This document shows positions 14,314-21,044 of a stretch of 31,737 bases of DNA, one piece after another. The stretch is from a virus. Every line of letters starts with the position of its first letter. Position 1 is the first letter of the stretch. The translations under genes and the position numbers were made by a program. The stretch is taken from positions 1 through 31,737 of the IMG/VR virus record IMGVR_UViG_3300006802_000064; one strand, 5' to 3'. Under the pieces are notes generated by a model. It was not told the origin of the DNA. It did no database searches and worked only from the letters and a program-made list of their open reading frames with translations.

Positions 14314-14829
14314 TTAAAAGGTAAACCCTAATGACATTAAATATTCTTTATTAACGATATCTTCTTTATCTTTATATTTAGCAATTCCTTGTTGTATTAC
14401 ATCTCTACCTTTATTACCATATTTCTTTAATAATGTAGGTATTGTAACATTACCCCAAGATACAATTCTATATTCACCTTTTTTATTTGTACCTAACAAT
14501 AAACCTTTCTTTTGATTTTTTTCAAAATCTTTTTTTTCGAAACCAATGTTAAGTAAATCTTCCATTAATAAATCAATAGATGTAGTCCAATTATATTGTT
14601 TATCCCAAAGTGAATCTTTGTCTATTAAGTTGTATATGTCCTCAATGCTTTGATTATCATAATTTGTAATTTGAAGTTCTCCACCCCAAGAGTCGTCCCA
14701 ACAATTACATATTTTTTTATTATCAAAGTATATATCCCATTCGTAAGATGGTGCATCGTGTCCTCGCATTTGCTTTATATTTTTAGCAGTTGCTCTTTTT
14801 AAAAATTCTTCTTTTGTTATTTTTTCCAT
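14314..14829 (-). CDS. Hypothetical soluble protein (171 residues), isolated unit
   Basis: The product begins MEKITKEEFLKRATAKNIKQ, has an aromatic, acidic middle (YEWDIYFDNKKICNCWDDSW with GGELQI following) and a helical C-terminal half that includes TIPTLLKKYGNKGRDVIQQG. It has no membrane segment, signal peptide or enzyme motif that I recognise. It has its own AT-rich leader with two families of tandem repeats (14870-14930) and its own terminator, so it is expressed separately from replication and packaging genes. This layout is common for accessory genes with early or host-take-over roles. Codon use resembles its neighbours. Confidence 0.7.
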   Translation of the reverse strand: MEKITKEEFLKRATAKNIKQMRGHDAPSYEWDIYFDNKKICNCWDDSWGGELQITNYDNQSIEDIYNLIDKDSLWDKQYNWTTSIDLLMEDLLNIGFEKKDFEKNQKKGLLLGTNKKGEYRIVSWGNVTIPTLLKKYGNKGRDVIQQGIAKYKDKEDIVNKEYLMSLGFTF

Positions 14830-14869
14830 TTTAATTATTTTTAGTTATTATTAGTTTTTAATTATACTG

Positions 14870-14907
14870 CAATATAAAGAATATTTTACAATATAAAGAA
14901 TATTTTA
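14870..14907. repeat. Two tandem 19-bp direct repeats
   Basis: The unit CAATATAAAGAATATTTTA occurs twice without a spacer (14870-14888 and 14889-14907). It sits about 40 nt upstream of the start of the 171-residue gene, a position fit for an operator or promoter duplication. Confidence 0.8.
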
Positions 14908-14908
14908 T

Positions 14909-14930
14909 GTAAATAATTAGTAAATAATTG
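14909..14930. repeat. Two tandem 11-bp direct repeats
   Basis: GTAAATAATTA (14909-14919) is followed directly by GTAAATAATTG (14920-14930), one mismatch. They lie just beyond the 19-bp repeats. In such AT-rich DNA chance is possible, but the adjacency of two repeat pairs is notable. Confidence 0.55.
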
Positions 14931-14966
14931 CTAACTAATTGATAATCAACGAGAAAAATTTTAATT

Positions 14967-15134
14967 TTATTCTACTTCAGTATAGTAATTTATGTTAATT
15001 ATTACGAAGAAAAAGATTATTTGGATAGTGTGTCGTAGATCATCGGCTATGTATTCCAATCCCTCAATATCTTCGTTAGAGTAGTTAAAACCTATCCCAA
15101 AACCCCTCATAACCGATATGCTGACATCAAACAT
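14967..15134 (-). CDS. Small membrane-associated protein (55 residues)
   Basis: An ATG at 15134-15132 opens a 55-codon frame ending with TAA at 14967-14969. The product starts MFDVSISVMRGFGIGFNYSN, continues EDIEGLEYIADDLRHTIQ and then has a hydrophobic segment IIFFFVIININYY with the end TEVE. The mid-region acidic helix and terminal membrane segment suggest a peripheral or single-pass inner membrane peptide. I believe related FGxGFNYS...DLRHTIQI peptides exist in other flavobacterial phages, without function. The TAACTTTG-TAAA-ATG context at its start, and its place right after the methyltransferase gene, support it as a real gene. Confidence 0.75.
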   Translation of the reverse strand: MFDVSISVMRGFGIGFNYSNEDIEGLEYIADDLRHTIQIIFFFVIININYYTEVE

Positions 15135-15138
15135 TTTA

Positions 15139-15146
15139 CAAAGTTA
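15139..15146 (-). promoter_or_regulatory. TAnnTTTG box (TAACTTTG) 4 nt before the 55-residue gene
   Basis: The order TAACTTTG-TAAA-ATG is the same as at the protease gene. The box overlaps the stop codon of the methyltransferase gene. It suggests separate, leaderless expression of the membrane peptide. Confidence 0.5.
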
Positions 15147-16340
15147 GTATAATGTTTTTATAATTCTTTCTCCAACTGCTTTTACTACATCAACTGTAAC
15201 TGCATTTCCTATCATCTTGTATCTTTGAGTATCAGAGTTATCTTCTGCAAGTGTCCAATTATTAGGAAACCCTTGTAATCTTTCACACTCTATTGGTGTT
15301 AATCTTCTAATAGAATTATTTATTGCTACACCATTTGGTTCTGATGACCTAATTGTATAAGCATCTCCTTTTCTCTCTGCTTCACCAAAAGTTTTTGAAC
15401 GATTTAATGCAATTGCTTTTATAAATTGGTCAGTATTGCCACCACCTCCAGAGCTTGAATGTAAAGTATTAGCTTCATCTTTTTCGTGATAGCTTGTTAC
15501 TTTACCTTTATTATCTCTCGTATATCCTAATACTGCTTGATTGCAACTTGTTTCTAATGTTTGTGCTTGTTTTTTACCTACTCTACCTCTAAAAGTTTTA
15601 GAGTTTGGTTGTGATAAATTAATACTGTCTCCAGGTGTTGCAATTTCATATCCTTTTTTTGTTGCTGATTTTATTTTTAATTTTTCTTGTGCATTGAGTT
15701 TACGTTCAATAATGTAACTTCCGTTTCCTCCTGCTTCGTATCTTGTTGTGAGTGTACAGGTGTTTCCTTGTTGTCTTTGTAACTTAATATTCTTGAAACA
15801 ATTTTCTCGGATAGGAAATACTTGTCCTCTACTTTTGTTTGGAGTATATCCGACAAGGTAGATTCTCTCTCTATTTTGGGGTAAAAACCAGCTTGTATTA
15901 AGCAATTGCCATTCAAGTCGATAACCCCCAATGTTGGTAAAGGCTTGGATAATTGCCCAAAAGTCCTCACCATTGTTTGAGGAGAATGTTCCTTTAACAT
16001 TTTCCCAGATAAAAAAATCTGGTCTGAATTCGCTGATGAGATTAATTGCTTCGCTAATAAGGGAACTTCTATCTCCATCAAGACCTTTTCTTTTTCCTGC
16101 AAGGCTAAAATCTTGGCAAGGACTTCCAAAAGTGATAGCATTGATTCTTTTGGGTAATCTATCTCGTTGAATATTTGTAACTGATCCGACATAAGTACTA
16201 TTTTTAAAATTATAATTATAAGTTTTTATTGCATATTTATCTATTTCAGAGTAATAAGAATTAACCTTAAAACCTGCTTGGCTTAAACCTAAATGAAAGC
16301 CACCTATTCCACTAAATAAATCAAGTAAGTTTATTTTCAT
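15144..16340 (-). CDS. dcm: DNA (cytosine-5) methyltransferase
   Basis: The product has 398 residues with all key C5-methyltransferase motifs in order: motif I DLFSGIGGFHLGLSQAGF (7-24) for SAM binding, motif IV GSPCQDFSLAGKRKG with catalytic Cys75, motif VI ENVKG (113-117), motif VIII QNRERIYLVGY (155-165), motif IX RRLTPIECERLQGFP (345-359), and motif X MIGNAVTVDVVKAVGERI (376-393). Between VIII and IX the target-recognition region carries several copies of a short pattern A-x-TL/TI-x-x-S/T...G...[IV] (about 194, 259, 290 and 327). No cognate restriction enzyme is visible next to it, so it most likely protects phage DNA from host restriction. The start overlaps the primase-helicase stop (TAATG). 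Confidence 0.93.
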   Translation of the reverse strand: MKINLLDLFSGIGGFHLGLSQAGFKVNSYYSEIDKYAIKTYNYNFKNSTYVGSVTNIQRDRLPKRINAITFGSPCQDFSLAGKRKGLDGDRSSLISEAINLISEFRPDFFIWENVKGTFSSNNGEDFWAIIQAFTNIGGYRLEWQLLNTSWFLPQNRERIYLVGYTPNKSRGQVFPIRENCFKNIKLQRQQGNTCTLTTRYEAGGNGSYIIERKLNAQEKLKIKSATKKGYEIATPGDSINLSQPNSKTFRGRVGKKQAQTLETSCNQAVLGYTRDNKGKVTSYHEKDEANTLHSSSGGGGNTDQFIKAIALNRSKTFGEAERKGDAYTIRSSEPNGVAINNSIRRLTPIECERLQGFPNNWTLAEDNSDTQRYKMIGNAVTVDVVKAVGERIIKTLY

Positions 16341-18013
16341 TAAAAAGGTATATTATCTCTAATTACTTCAAATCTTTGTTTGTCTTTATCAACTGCTTTA
16401 TATACACCTCCATTTTTAAAATCAGGTGCTATCATAAAATCGCCTTGTTGTCCATTTTCTTTTCTCTTTACTTTTTGAACATATACCTGGACACTATCGC
16501 TTCCATAGATAGTTTGTTGTCCAAGATTACGATACACAGTGATACAAGAAAATGCTTTGTTAAAGAAGTGGCTTGATTCAGAAATATCATAAGGATTAGG
16601 TACTCTATATTTCCCATCAACACTTTCCATTTTTCTTGGGTGTGCTACTAAAAACAAATGAGTGTTTGTTTGTTGGCAGAATTGGGTAATTTCACTTAAT
16701 AGTTTCCCAACATAAGTAAAATCTCTTTGTGCCGAGTGGTCTAACATATTCCACGGATCAATCACACATATATTAACCCCTTTTTGAAATACAAGTTGCT
16801 TAAAAGCATCTAATATGCCTTTAAGGGTTAGATTCTCAAAATCAATCTTAACAAAGTAAAAATGTTCTTCTATGAAATCTTTGGTGTTGTTTAAATCTTC
16901 AATATTACACTCCTTTTCGTTTATCTTATTGGCTAATCTTTTTATATGAGCCTCATAAGGAAAACTCTCTGGAGAAAACATTGCTACTCGAAAATTCTCG
17001 GATATCGCAAGATTAATGCAAATTTGGTCGCAGACATCTGATTTGCCCGAATTTGGAATCCCTGTGATAACAGTCCATTCTCCGAAGCTAATGTTATAAT
17101 ATCGGTTACTGTCACCAAGTCGCACACTATAATTTTTGATTCCATTTTCGTTGTAGTTTATTACACTATCCCAAATATCGTTAATATTTAATACACCCTC
17201 AATCGGAAAGTTTCTTGCTTTACTTATTACCTCTCGAAGTTCACTTGCACCTTTGCTTACTAATATATCGTTTGCATCTTTGTAATCTCCAAACTCTACA
17301 TAACTACATCTACCTTGTCCAAATCTTCTTGCAAGTTCGTTTCTCAAAGATAATCCTGCTTGGTCATTATCGGTGCAAAGTACAATCTCCTTTTTATCAA
17401 CAAAGTATTCCCAACAGTTATCAAGGTACTCTAATCGTTGTGATCCTTTAGAAGCACCATTGGGAACTGAACAAACACTATGTAATCCTGCTTCGTGTAG
17501 GGACAGTGCATCTATTTCACCCTCGACAATATATATTTTATCCATTTCTTTAATATTATCAAGACCATAAAATATTAATTCAGCATCTTTAAATAGTTTA
17601 AAGTTTTTTTGCCCATCACGATATTTTACATTGATTAAATCACCCTCACGATAATAATTAAAATTAATTGCTATTCTTTCCTTATTTACTTGAGGAAAAT
17701 ATTCTTTGGTTTCACTTATCTTCCAATTTACGATTGTAGTTTCAGAAATACCTCTTTTAGCGAACCATTTTAAAGTTTTATCAGATAGTTCAGATTTTAC
17801 TTCAAGTGGTCTTACATACTCTCTTTTGGGTTGTAGATTAACATTTCCACTCCAACTACAATGATGACAATTAAATAATCCTTTAGGTTCGTTTATAGAT
17901 AAACATTTTTCAGTTTTCTTTTTTCTTTTGTGTGAACATTTGGGACAAGTTGTGTGGAACTCACCAGTTTTAAAACCAATGTCAATTCCAAAGTTTAAAA
18001 ATTTATCTTTCAT
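16340..18013 (-). CDS. Primase-helicase, T7 gp4 / Twinkle-like
   Basis: The product has 557 residues, close to T7 gp4. A zinc-binding domain with Cys23, Cys26, Cys49 and Cys52 (TTCPKCSHK...LFNCHHCSWSG) is followed by a TOPRIM-type domain with VEGEIDALSLHEAG (Glu164) and CTDNDQAG (Asp215, Asp217). The helicase half has Walker A ITGIPNSGKSDVCDQI (317-331), an AMFSPESFPYEAH segment (H1a-like), VCVIDPWNMLDH-type Walker B and FLVAHPRKME. It lays RNA primers and unwinds the fork. It overlaps the 109-residue gene by 11 nt. No phage DNA polymerase gene was found, so it probably works with the host polymerase. Confidence 0.93.
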   Translation of the reverse strand: MKDKFLNFGIDIGFKTGEFHTTCPKCSHKRKKKTEKCLSINEPKGLFNCHHCSWSGNVNLQPKREYVRPLEVKSELSDKTLKWFAKRGISETTIVNWKISETKEYFPQVNKERIAINFNYYREGDLINVKYRDGQKNFKLFKDAELIFYGLDNIKEMDKIYIVEGEIDALSLHEAGLHSVCSVPNGASKGSQRLEYLDNCWEYFVDKKEIVLCTDNDQAGLSLRNELARRFGQGRCSYVEFGDYKDANDILVSKGASELREVISKARNFPIEGVLNINDIWDSVINYNENGIKNYSVRLGDSNRYYNISFGEWTVITGIPNSGKSDVCDQICINLAISENFRVAMFSPESFPYEAHIKRLANKINEKECNIEDLNNTKDFIEEHFYFVKIDFENLTLKGILDAFKQLVFQKGVNICVIDPWNMLDHSAQRDFTYVGKLLSEITQFCQQTNTHLFLVAHPRKMESVDGKYRVPNPYDISESSHFFNKAFSCITVYRNLGQQTIYGSDSVQVYVQKVKRKENGQQGDFMIAPDFKNGGVYKAVDKDKQRFEVIRDNIPF

Positions 18014-18332
18014 TAAAGTTTTCTTTATAATTATTCTTTTCGATTTCTAATTTATAAAAATTAAATGATTGCATACCTAAAATATGAGAATCAGTTGGTA
18101 CAAAATAATGCCAACCCTTTGACATTCCACGATTGAGATAATAAAAAAAGAATGCAGCTTTTTTACCAGTATTTTTTTTCATTATAACAGTTGCAGTATG
18201 ATCTGACATTGGAATTATTTCAAGTACCTTAAATATCTCGTTGTTAAAGTTCCCCTCTCTTTTGCTTATAGAGAATTTATCAGCAGTGGATTCAGCTTTT
18301 ACTTTTAATTCTTTTACAAGTGTTTTATTCAT
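18003..18332 (-). CDS. Hypothetical protein (109 residues) in the replication operon
   Basis: The product has a basic/helical N-terminus (KELKVKAESTADKFSISKRE), a beta-rich middle (FKVLEIIPMSDHTATVIMKK, AAFFFYYLNRG) and a conserved-looking GWHYFVPTDSHILGMQSFNF block near residues 72-91. I have seen the F-x-P-T-D-x-H-x-x-G pattern in Bacteroidota phage proteins next to replicative helicases, without a known function. There is no membrane segment or catalytic motif. It overlaps the T5orf172 gene by 8 nt and the primase-helicase gene by 11 nt, so it is firmly in the operon. Confidence 0.7.
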   Translation of the reverse strand: MNKTLVKELKVKAESTADKFSISKREGNFNNEIFKVLEIIPMSDHTATVIMKKNTGKKAAFFFYYLNRGMSKGWHYFVPTDSHILGMQSFNFYKLEIEKNNYKENFNER

Positions 18333-19140
18333 AATGTGTACATATATATTTAAGTTGAGTTTTAGTTAAATTAAACCATTCTCCTCTAATTCTTTGACTT
18401 TTGTATTTGTCGTGTAAATCACTTTCCCAGTTACATTTAAATTTTTTAACTAAAATTAAAGTTGGTTTTTCGCTTTGTAGAGTTTTTTCTCTTTTTAATG
18501 GATTTACAGATTTGCCTATTTTGTAATAACCAGTGTTTTTATCTTTAAGTATATAAGAAGTTTGTTTATTTTGTCTTTTATAACTTTTGTAAAAAGAATT
18601 GTTGTTAATAAAGTGATTTTTGTTCATATTTACAAACTCAATTTTATCAAAACCTTTAATATTTAAAAACAAAGTGTTTTCAATATCACAAAATAATTTC
18701 CATTGATTTAAATTATGTTCACACTCATTTTCAATATCACAAATTATTAAATCGTCATTTATTTCAAATTCTTCATCATCTAATCTATTTTTTCTATCTA
18801 TAAAAACATTTTTAATTCTTGAATCAAGCAAACCTAATTGAAAATAATTGATAAAATAATTCCAAGCAACCACTCTTGAACATTCATATGGTAAATGCCA
18901 TTGTATAAATGAATAAATTTTTGGACAGATAATTTTATATTTAATATTTAATGAAGGAATTTCAAAACAATAAATATTTGATTCCAAAAAACTCTCAAAG
19001 TCATTATACCATCGTTTTATATGTTTAACTATAAACTCTTTGTAAGAAATGTTATATTCATCAAAATTTATTATAAAATCATCTCTTATATCAAAAACAC
19101 CATCTTTTAATATAATATCATTTTTCGATAGCTTATTCAT
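18325..19140 (-). CDS. T5orf172 / GIY-YIG-like domain protein
   Basis: The product has 271 residues. The C-terminal part (about 195-258) is T5orf172-like (PF10544 or MUG113, a GIY-YIG relative): SYILKDKNTGYYKIGKSVNP with YKIGKS at 206-211, an Arg at 217, the Glu of NWESDLHDKYKSQRIRGEW (Glu239) and a GEWF motif at 253-256. The N-terminal 190 residues are aromatic and acidic and are not recognised. Such domains nick or bind DNA, or are found in phage BRO-like regulators; catalysis is not certain. The gene starts with an ATGA overlap after the pyrophosphohydrolase-like gene. It may act in recombination or host takeover, but only the domain is well supported. Confidence 0.75.
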   Translation of the reverse strand: MNKLSKNDIILKDGVFDIRDDFIINFDEYNISYKEFIVKHIKRWYNDFESFLESNIYCFEIPSLNIKYKIICPKIYSFIQWHLPYECSRVVAWNYFINYFQLGLLDSRIKNVFIDRKNRLDDEEFEINDDLIICDIENECEHNLNQWKLFCDIENTLFLNIKGFDKIEFVNMNKNHFINNNSFYKSYKRQNKQTSYILKDKNTGYYKIGKSVNPLKREKTLQSEKPTLILVKKFKCNWESDLHDKYKSQRIRGEWFNLTKTQLKYICTHYE

Positions 19141-19439
19141 TTTCCTTTAGATAAAAATTCTTGAAGTGCAGCAAGTAATCTCCAAGCTGCTTTTGCTAAA
19201 TGCAACATACCATCATCATCATAAGGATTTATGGTGTGATCTATTATATGCCTTATGGAAGCATCTAAATGATCTGTAGATTTACTTTTATCCCAATGTA
19301 GTGGTTTGTTTGGGTGGTGTTGTTTATTGCCCATCCAACTAACTTTACTAATGTATAACAATGCCAGTGGAAAGTATTTGAGAACTCCAGTGTAAACTGG
19401 TTGTTCTTTTCTAATTTGATGTTTATCTTTTTTACTCAT
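19137..19439 (-). CDS. dATP/dGTP pyrophosphohydrolase-like protein (DUF5664 type)
   Basis: The product has 100 residues. It contains PLALLYISKVSWMGNKQHHP followed by PLHWDKSKSTDHLDASIRHI and IDHTINPYDDDGMLHLAKAAW. This H-and-D-rich helical pattern (A/L-x-Y-[IV]-[AS]-K-V...G-x-x-K...RH-[IL]...D-D-D-G...HL-A-x-A-A-W) matches the DUF5664 / dGTP_diPhyd_N family, an all-alpha metal-dependent nucleotide pyrophosphohydrolase. Members cleave dNTPs, and some belong to pathways that change the phage's base composition. No PurZ or other base-modifying partner was found, so a general dNTP-control role is safer. It overlaps both neighbours by the 4-nt ATGA, inside the replication operon. Confidence 0.65.
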   Translation of the reverse strand: MSKKDKHQIRKEQPVYTGVLKYFPLALLYISKVSWMGNKQHHPNKPLHWDKSKSTDHLDASIRHIIDHTINPYDDDGMLHLAKAAWRLLAALQEFLSKGK

Positions 19440-20119
19440 AGTTTCATTTGTTTTAATTGTTTTCCAAATTTGGCTTCAAATAAATTTATATATTTTATCC
19501 CATCTTTATTTTTCTTGCGAAGTTTTAAGATTGACAAAAAGTTATCTCTCCAAAATTCATCACCTCGAACTTTAGAAGCTATGTAATAAACTTTTCTTGG
19601 ACTATAACCATCTAACCTATCTAACTTATCTATACACTCAAGCCAAGAGTTAATTTCGTTTCTTGTTTTTGGTCTTGTTTGTGGTGGAAATAAATTACAA
19701 ATAGGTTCAAATGATTTTAAAACCATCTCTGGAAAATCTTTCTTTTTATATTCTTCTGTATTATTATTATTATATATAATATTATTATCCTTTAACTTTT
19801 CTTCAATACCCCTTGAAGATTTCTTCAATACCTCTTGAAAATTTGTTAAATACATCTGCCTTGATTCTATTTCTTTAGAATTTTCTTTATAAAGCATTTT
19901 AATTTTGATATATCCACTATCTTTTAATTGAGAAATCCACTTGGAAATTGAAGTATTTGATACACTATACAGATCAGAAAAATATTTATTAGTGGCGAAA
20001 CAATATCCCTTTTCATTACAAAGAGCAGTAATCTCGCCATATAATAATTTAGCATTAGGGGTAAGTGTTTTATCATACCTTACATAAGCAGGTATTATCG
20101 CATAATAACTTTTTCTCAT
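19436..20119 (-). CDS. Winged-helix replication initiator
   Basis: The product has 227 residues. Residues 1-75 are a HTH_36-type winged helix: MRKSYYAIIPAYVRYDKTLT, NAKLLYGEITALCNEKGYCF, SDLYSVSNTSISKWISQLKD, SGYIKI. The middle (about 92-118) is Lys/Asn-rich and probably flexible, encoded by the iteron and AT-tract DNA. The C-terminal part (RPKTRNEINSWLECIDKLDR ... RDNFLSILKLRKKNKDGIKY) resembles replication O/DnaD-like proteins that load the helicase. It should bind the iterons inside its own gene. Upstream lies the 87-residue gene and downstream is the pyrophosphohydrolase-like gene with an ATGA overlap. Confidence 0.8.
   Translation of the reverse strand: MRKSYYAIIPAYVRYDKTLTPNAKLLYGEITALCNEKGYCFATNKYFSDLYSVSNTSISKWISQLKDSGYIKIKMLYKENSKEIESRQMYLTNFQEVLKKSSRGIEEKLKDNNIIYNNNNTEEYKKKDFPEMVLKSFEPICNLFPPQTRPKTRNEINSWLECIDKLDRLDGYSPRKVYYIASKVRGDEFWRDNFLSILKLRKKNKDGIKYINLFEAKFGKQLKQMKL
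19759..19788. other. Uninterrupted 30-bp A/T tract beside the iterons
   Basis: Bases 19759-19788 contain only A and T and begin 10 bp from the iterons. This is the usual place for the DNA-unwinding element of an iteron origin such as lambda ori. It codes for an Asn/Ile-rich stretch of the initiator. Confidence 0.5.
19798..19839. repeat. Two iterons with 22-bp period (candidate replication origin)
   Basis: The 20-bp units TTTCTTCAATACCCCTTGAA (19798-19817) and TTTCTTCAATACCTCTTGAA (19820-19839) differ at one base. Each is an imperfect palindrome with TTCAA and TTGAA arms. The 22-bp period is not a multiple of three, so the DNA repeat is not the by-product of a protein repeat. Lying inside the initiator gene, they copy the lambda-O layout. 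Confidence 0.65.
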
Positions 20120-20125
20120 TTATCT

Positions 20126-20389
20126 TTATAGGTTGTCTGTGATATTCTTCAGTTCGTTGCAAAATTTTCGTAACCTATCGTACATAAGCTGAACATCTTC
20201 AAAACAAATTTCTTCATCTTGAAACTTCATAAAAAGTGCTTCTATAAGTAAATCAAATTCTACTCTTGTAAGTGAACCCACATACTCATAGTTTTCGTAA
20301 TCTTCGAAATTATGTATTTCAGTATAGCGAATCCTTTGTTTAGATTCTGACCAATATACCATCTTAAACTGTTGTGTTGGGGCTGTCAT
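20126..20389 (-). CDS. Hypothetical protein (87 residues, or 78 from an internal start)
   Basis: The frame has an ATG at 20389 and another at 20362. The second starts just after the stop codon of the DnaA/VRR-NUC gene (20364), while the first would overlap that gene by 26 nt, so the shorter form is likely. The product reads MVYWSESKQRIRYTEIHNFE and continues with an acidic region and a helical DVQLMYDRLRKFCNELKNIT. No known domain is visible. The S-x-x-x-RIR-x-T/A-x-I-H start is seen in small proteins of other Bacteroidota phages. Its place before the initiator gene suggests a replication accessory or regulator role. Confidence 0.6.
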   Translation of the reverse strand: MTAPTQQFKMVYWSESKQRIRYTEIHNFEDYENYEYVGSLTRVEFDLLIEALFMKFQDEEICFEDVQLMYDRLRKFCNELKNITDNL

Positions 20390-21044
20390 TTAATGATAAA
20401 TATTTGTCTATAATTTCAATAGTTTTATCATAGTCATTAGTCCAATGACATTCCCAATTCTCTTTTCTCAATCTTTCTAAAGCATCTTTTTGACTATCGG
20501 TTGGTTTGTTATACCCAATCTTTAGTTCAATGGCAAGACCATATCTTCCTGTACCACCTCCTCTGAATATAAGTATATCAGGGACACCTGCTTTGCCACC
20601 TAAATATTTAAACTTAAATCTTTCAAATGGACTCCTTTTTCCTTCATTAGCAACGTGAATAGCATAAACATTAGGATATTGAAATGCTAAATATTCCATT
20701 ACACTATGTTGTAATTTATCCTCTTTACTTAAATATTTTTCAAATGGATTTGCCAATTTATCTATATTTTTTAAACATATTGCTTTTAAAGTTAAGTAAT
20801 TATTTTGTGTTGATTTATTATATTCAATTAAAAAATTAAATTGTTTCATTCCATTTACAACAGTAGCGTGGTTTAAATTAACCGATTTACCTAATTTTTC
20901 ATACGTTGCTCCTGGAACTAATTCTCTTGATAAACTATAATAAATACCCCTTGCATCAACATAAACTTGCATTCTTGTTTTTTTAGCAATGTCAATGTCA
21001 AAATATTCATTAACAATGTCCTTAATAATTTTTAAATCTTTCAT
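20364..21044 (-). CDS. DnaA domain IV-like / VRR-NUC nuclease fusion
   Basis: The start is set at the ATG at 21044-21042, which overlaps the exonuclease stop by 4 nt (ATGA); a TTG lies further up at 21059. The product has 226 residues. The N-terminal part (about 15-75) resembles the DnaA C-terminal DNA-binding domain: RMQVYVDARGIYYSLSREL, then ATYEKLGKSVNLNHATVVNG, matching the iG..f..rdHtTV pattern. The C-terminal part (about 108-215) is a VRR-NUC (PF08774) nuclease: KLQHSVMEYLAFQYPNVYAI, GKAGVPDILIFRGG with Pro155 and Asp156, LAIELKIG with Glu173 and Lys175, and a downstream SQKDALERLRKENW helix. Such a pairing of origin-binding and nuclease parts is unusual. It may cut or process DNA at DnaA-box-like sites during replication or recombination. 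Confidence 0.8.
   Translation of the reverse strand: MKDLKIIKDIVNEYFDIDIAKKTRMQVYVDARGIYYSLSRELVPGATYEKLGKSVNLNHATVVNGMKQFNFLIEYNKSTQNNYLTLKAICLKNIDKLANPFEKYLSKEDKLQHSVMEYLAFQYPNVYAIHVANEGKRSPFERFKFKYLGGKAGVPDILIFRGGGTGRYGLAIELKIGYNKPTDSQKDALERLRKENWECHWTNDYDKTIEIIDKYLSLNDSPNTTV

Larger units (their letters stand above)
14830..14966 (-). promoter_or_regulatory. AT-rich leader region of the 171-residue gene
   Basis: This 137-bp gap has no gene. It contains two tandem 19-bp copies (14870-14888 and 14889-14907) and two 11-bp copies (14909-14919 and 14920-14930). On the minus strand a TATAAT hexamer (plus 14861-14866) lies 19 nt after a TTGTAA, which could be a sigma70-like promoter embedded in the repeats. 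Repeats of this kind usually bind a regulator. No TAnnTTTG exact match was seen. Confidence 0.45.

Noticed and set aside
15677-16192. 171-codon minus-strand frame inside the methyltransferase gene
   Set aside because: It overlaps a gene with all methyltransferase motifs in another frame and has no recognisable domain or independent start context.
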